From an uncultured Lachnospiraceae bacterium (lineage in GTDB: Bacteria > Bacillota > Clostridia > Lachnospirales > Lachnospiraceae): a stretch of DNA of 64,000 nt. Each line of letters starts with the position of its first letter. The stretch's first letter is position 1. The position numbers and the translations under genes were made by a program. The notes beneath the pieces were generated by a model, which was not told the DNA's origin, ran no database searches, and saw nothing but the letters and a program-made list of their open reading frames with translations. The DNA is taken from the NCBI GenBank assembly GCA_947631955.1, contig CANRNJ010000001.1, forward strand, positions 372,001-436,000. The letters run 5' to 3'. Below are positions 61,107 through 64,000 of the stretch, in pieces.

Positions 61107-61871
61107 TTATTCCTCCCCTTCTTCTCCTTCCACTGTATCGGTACCTTCTCCGCTATCGTCCGCCGATCCCGAACTTTCTTCGGTCTTGCCGGTATCCGGT
61201 GTTTCCTCACTGGGCTTGCTGCCTTCTGCAACCGTGACCAGATCTTTCATCCTCTTGACGTATTCGTCCAGATTCTCCGTAAACTCGTCGGTAAGGAAGC
61301 TTCTCTGATACTCGTCCATGTTGTCGTAGATCTCCTGCATCCGCTCGACTTTTTCTCTTTCCTCGATGGTCAAAGCGCCGGGCTCAGGCAGTTTGGTGTA
61401 AATATTCATGTATTCCGCCGCAAGCTTGTAAGCCGCCAGATATTTATCATCCGCCACGGTATCCAGATCATCCATGGAATAAAGCTCGCCGCCGATGGAT
61501 AAGTACGCCTTGTTGTTCTCATATACCACATAGTCCACATTACCCTGTACGGTAGTTTCATTTCCCGAACTGTCGGTAAGCTTCATAAGCACCGTCTGCC
61601 CTACCAGAGAAGAAGCTCTGGATAATTCCAGTGTGGCGCTCATGTTCTGCATCTGCTCCAGTTCCGAGAATGTCGCAAACTGGGAAATATACTCCGTATT
61701 GGAAGTAGGTTCCAACGGATCCTGATATTTCATCTGCGCGACCAAAAGCTGCAAAAAAGCATCTTTTCCAAGACTGTCATTGCCTGTGGCTTTCTTCGCG
61801 CTCTCTTTGACGAGCGACTGCGCCGTCTGGTCAACGAACTTGCCGTCTTCCACTTTCTGCATTACTCCCAT
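61107..61871 (-). CDS. flgD: Hook-capping scaffold protein FlgD
   Basis: The product is 254 aa. The N-terminal conserved block LGKDAFLQLLVAQMKYQDPLEPTSNTEYISQFA-type sequence and ASSLVGQTVLMK mark FlgD. The Tudor/FnIII-type C-terminal domain of some FlgD proteins is not evident; instead the last 90 residues are helical then acidic and Ser/Gly/Glu-rich. It caps the growing hook. It lies between fliK and the TIGR02530-type gene. Confidence 0.92.
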   Translation of the reverse strand: MGVMQKVEDGKFVDQTAQSLVKESAKKATGNDSLGKDAFLQLLVAQMKYQDPLEPTSNTEYISQFATFSELEQMQNMSATLELSRASSLVGQTVLMKLTDSSGNETTVQGNVDYVVYENNKAYLSIGGELYSMDDLDTVADDKYLAAYKLAAEYMNIYTKLPEPGALTIEEREKVERMQEIYDNMDEYQRSFLTDEFTENLDEYVKRMKDLVTVAEGSKPSEETPDTGKTEESSGSADDSGEGTDTVEGEEGEE

Positions 61872-61884
61872 GCCATTTCCTCCT

Positions 61885-63495
61885 TTATGCTGTGTAATCC
61901 ACTGTATTGCCGTTTGCCTGCATCATCTCGACCGCAATCCGGTCGGGTTCTTCCATCTGATCGAGGTCTTCGTCCTCGTCGATCTCGTCCAGATTGATCC
62001 TTCTCGTACCTTTGGACGATCTGTGCTGTGCGTTGTCGGCATCCCTGTTCTCCTGCGAGAACTGCCTGCCGTACTCATGGTCGGCAACCATGACTTCCAC
62101 AGCGTCAACTTTGATCCCCTGCTCTTCAAACTGCTGTTTGAGCTGGACCAGCTGTGTTTCGATCACCGCGCGTACTGCTTCGTTCTGCGTGGTGAACTGT
62201 GCCGTGACCGCCCCGTCTTTGGATGCGATCTGCACATTGACTGTACCTAAGCTTGCCGGATGAAGCTGCATTTCTATCTCCTGAACGTCCGCCTTCAGGT
62301 TGATCTTCATGTAATCCGTGATCTGATCCATGATCTCCTGTGTCTGTACAGATTGGTAACTGTTGACCACAGGCTCCGGCATCCCGATTGCCTGCGCCGG
62401 TCTGTTCATTGCCTGAAGAAACGCATTGCCCGCCGCATTGCCTGCCGCGCCGCCGTCGCCTCTCTCGTTCCGTGAAGGATCCTGCTGTTCCTTCATCATC
62501 TTATGGCCTGCCGGAATCGCTTCCTTCGGTACATCTGTCACTTCTTTCTGAACGCTCTTTGATCCGTCCGCATCGTCCACCGTCACTTTCATCCGGACTG
62601 TCCGGCCTTCCTGTTGAACGGATACGGTATAATCTTTCATGCCTTCCAGACTTACTTCGGGCATCTTCTGGTCCATGGCTCCTTCCAGAACCTCCTCCGG
62701 CATCTGCCGAACCTGTACATCCTCCTGAACAGGAGTTTCGCTCTTTGCGGCGATCTGTGCGAGCAGGTCTTTCAGTTCCTCCCCGTCAAGCCCCAGTTCT
62801 TCCTGAAGGCTGCCAAGATTTTCCTCCACCGCAGCGAAAAGATTTTTCATGCTTCCGTAGAGAGCTTCGTCCGTCACAAGCGTAACTTCGTCTTCATTGC
62901 CCGCCACGGTGAGCATCAGCTGTCTGAGATTGCTGATGTCGAACAGTTCAACCGGCACAAGCCCCATAGCCTCCATGGCTTTCTCCACTTCTTCGGGGGT
63001 GACGTCCAGTTCGTCGGCGATATCCTGAATCAGCTGCGCCGCCGCTTTCTCCACGTCTTCTTCCGCTTCCTCGGCTCTGCTCGTTTCATCGGTCTTTGCT
63101 GCCTTGGCATCCGCATCCTCCACGGCCTTGCCGCCATCGTCTGCCGCTGCATCTCCGGTCTTGTCGGAATCTTTGCCGACCGTCCGGTCCGTTTCGTCCT
63201 GTGCGGTCTTATCCGCCGTCTGGTCCGTCTTCTGAACCGCCGCGTCTGTCCGATCCGCGCTCTGGGCCGTATCCTTGGCCAGATCCGCTGCCGTATCGCC
63301 CGCCGGACTGACTGCCGCCGCGGCCGTGCCCGCCAATTCCGCGTGAAGATTCCGGACGGTATCGCCCATCTTCGTCATGACCCGGTCGAAACTGCCCTTC
63401 GTGATCTCGTCCTGCCTCATGCCCGTCTGATCCGCCTTTGCGGCCGTCTGCGGCGCCGTATAACCCGGCAGAGCGTTCACATTGTTTACAGTCAT
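61885..63495 (-). CDS. fliK: Hook-length control protein FliK
   Basis: The product is 536 aa. The N-terminal two thirds are low in complexity (Ala/Asp/Lys/Thr), suited to a molecular ruler. The conserved C-terminal domain begins near residue 395 with EMQLHPASLGTVNVQIASKDGAVTAQFTTQNE-type sequence and LEEQGIKVDAVEV-like block (here FEEQGIKVDAVEVMV). It measures hook length and triggers the FlhB switch. AAAGGAGGAAACAGT precedes the ATG. It lies 13 bp before flgD. Confidence 0.92.
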   Translation of the reverse strand: MTVNNVNALPGYTAPQTAAKADQTGMRQDEITKGSFDRVMTKMGDTVRNLHAELAGTAAAAVSPAGDTAADLAKDTAQSADRTDAAVQKTDQTADKTAQDETDRTVGKDSDKTGDAAADDGGKAVEDADAKAAKTDETSRAEEAEEDVEKAAAQLIQDIADELDVTPEEVEKAMEAMGLVPVELFDISNLRQLMLTVAGNEDEVTLVTDEALYGSMKNLFAAVEENLGSLQEELGLDGEELKDLLAQIAAKSETPVQEDVQVRQMPEEVLEGAMDQKMPEVSLEGMKDYTVSVQQEGRTVRMKVTVDDADGSKSVQKEVTDVPKEAIPAGHKMMKEQQDPSRNERGDGGAAGNAAGNAFLQAMNRPAQAIGMPEPVVNSYQSVQTQEIMDQITDYMKINLKADVQEIEMQLHPASLGTVNVQIASKDGAVTAQFTTQNEAVRAVIETQLVQLKQQFEEQGIKVDAVEVMVADHEYGRQFSQENRDADNAQHRSSKGTRRINLDEIDEDEDLDQMEEPDRIAVEMMQANGNTVDYTA

Positions 63496-63639
63496 ACTGT
63501 TTCCTCCTTTCTTAAGTTTTCAAGGTCCTTTGCCTTACGGCTTATATATCCTCAGCGGCACATCAAGCAAAACAGATATACCGCTGTAATATATATCGGT
63601 CTTATGTACGGTTTCCTAAAGTGCGCCGATCAAAAAAAC

Positions 63640-64000
63640 TTACGAGTCCGGATCCATGATCTTGGTCAGTCTTGCCGCGATCTCCGGGTCCATGACGCCC
63701 AGTATATTTCCTCTGTCCTCGGCGCTCATCTGATACAGGATCTTGGCAGCCAGATCGAGATCCTCCGTCATCTGCTCGAAGATCTGGGCAGCCTCCTTCG
63801 GTTTCATCTCGGAATATGCCTGCGCATAATCCTGTATCTCCTTGTCCGCCTCTTCCTGCTCGACTACCTGTTTGTACAGATACTCCGCCGTCGCCGGATC
63901 CATGCTCTCATAGTATTTGCGGTACTCGTCCGGCCCCGGCCCGTTGTCGGCATAGACGACTTCCTCATAGAACTCCGTCTTGATGCGCTCGAACTCTACC
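63640..64000 (-). CDS. MgtE_N-type flagellar protein (MotE/FliJ-adjacent), C-terminal part
   Basis: The frame is open to the edge of the window, so only the last 120 or so residues are seen; an internal ATG at 63903 is not the real start. The visible part contains helical repeats of the MgtE N-terminal type (MKPKEAAQIFEQMTEDLDLAAKILYQMSAEDRG and MDPEIAARLTKIM). Such proteins precede fliK in many Firmicutes and resemble MotE-like chaperones or stator-linked proteins. About 145 bp without a gene follow before fliK. Confidence 0.75.
   Translation of the reverse strand, partial: VEFERIKTEFYEEVVYADNGPGPDEYRKYYESMDPATAEYLYKQVVEQEEADKEIQDYAQAYSEMKPKEAAQIFEQMTEDLDLAAKILYQMSAEDRGNILGVMDPEIAARLTKIMDPDS

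Overview
The window is a contiguous, intact piece of a Firmicutes chromosome. It most likely comes from a motile member of the Lachnospiraceae (Clostridia) of moderately high G+C. The evidence is the gene order (rimP-nusA-ylxR-ylxQ-infB-rbfA-nrnA-truB-ribF; frr-uppS-cdsA-dxr-rseP-ispG-polC; rpsB-tsf), a PolC-type replicase, the MEP isoprenoid pathway, strong AGGAGG ribosome sites and a Gram-positive style fla/che operon with FliY, CheC and CheD. Every gene I can support, about 60 of them plus one tRNA, is on the minus strand, so transcription runs from high to low coordinates. I see no transposase, phage gene or CRISPR array.

Layout in the direction of transcription. 64.0-58.5 kb: end of the hook cluster (an MgtE_N-type flagellar protein, fliK, flgD, a TIGR02530-type gene, flgE), closed by a strong terminator. 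58.4-34.3 kb: a second flagellar/chemotaxis operon from a good sigma-A promoter (flbD-motA-motB-fliL-fliM-fliY-cheY-fliO-fliP-fliQ-fliR-flhB-flhA-flhF-flhG-pilZ-cheB-cheA-cheW-cheC-cheD-orf-sigD-fapA-orf-DUF6115-type-mltG-like). It is interrupted only by three consecutive perfect hairpins between flhG and the pilZ gene, and ends at a terminator just before rpsB. 34.0-32.2 kb: rpsB-tsf. 32.2-26.3 kb: an accessory stretch inserted between tsf and pyrH, holding a decamer repeat array, a FecBCD-type ABC transporter, a polysaccharide deacetylase and a bactofilin.

26.3-13.3 kb: pyrH-frr-uppS-cdsA-dxr-rseP, then a PP2C phosphatase/Ser-Thr kinase pair with its own promoter, then ispG and polC. 13.1 kb: tRNA-Glu(CUC). 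13.0-4.1 kb: the rimP-nusA-infB-truB-ribF operon with a leader hairpin. 4.0-0 kb: a Na/phosphate-type transporter with its own promoter, a secreted NlpC/P60 hydrolase with SH3 domains and repeats, rpsO and the start of pnp.

Functionally the window joins translation and ribosome assembly, envelope lipid and isoprenoid synthesis (UppS, CdsA, Dxr, IspG), replication (PolC), and motility: export apparatus, stator, switch, FlhF/FlhG placement, PilZ control and CheA/B/W/C/D/Y signalling. The least explained parts are non-coding or accessory: the pnp leader hairpin, the 36-bp triplication at the ispG 3' end, the decamer array, the hairpin trio in the fla/che operon, the kinase/phosphatase cassette, and the fapA-to-mltG-like tail of the flagellar operon. 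Gene calls rest on motifs and family knowledge read by eye; no database search was run.
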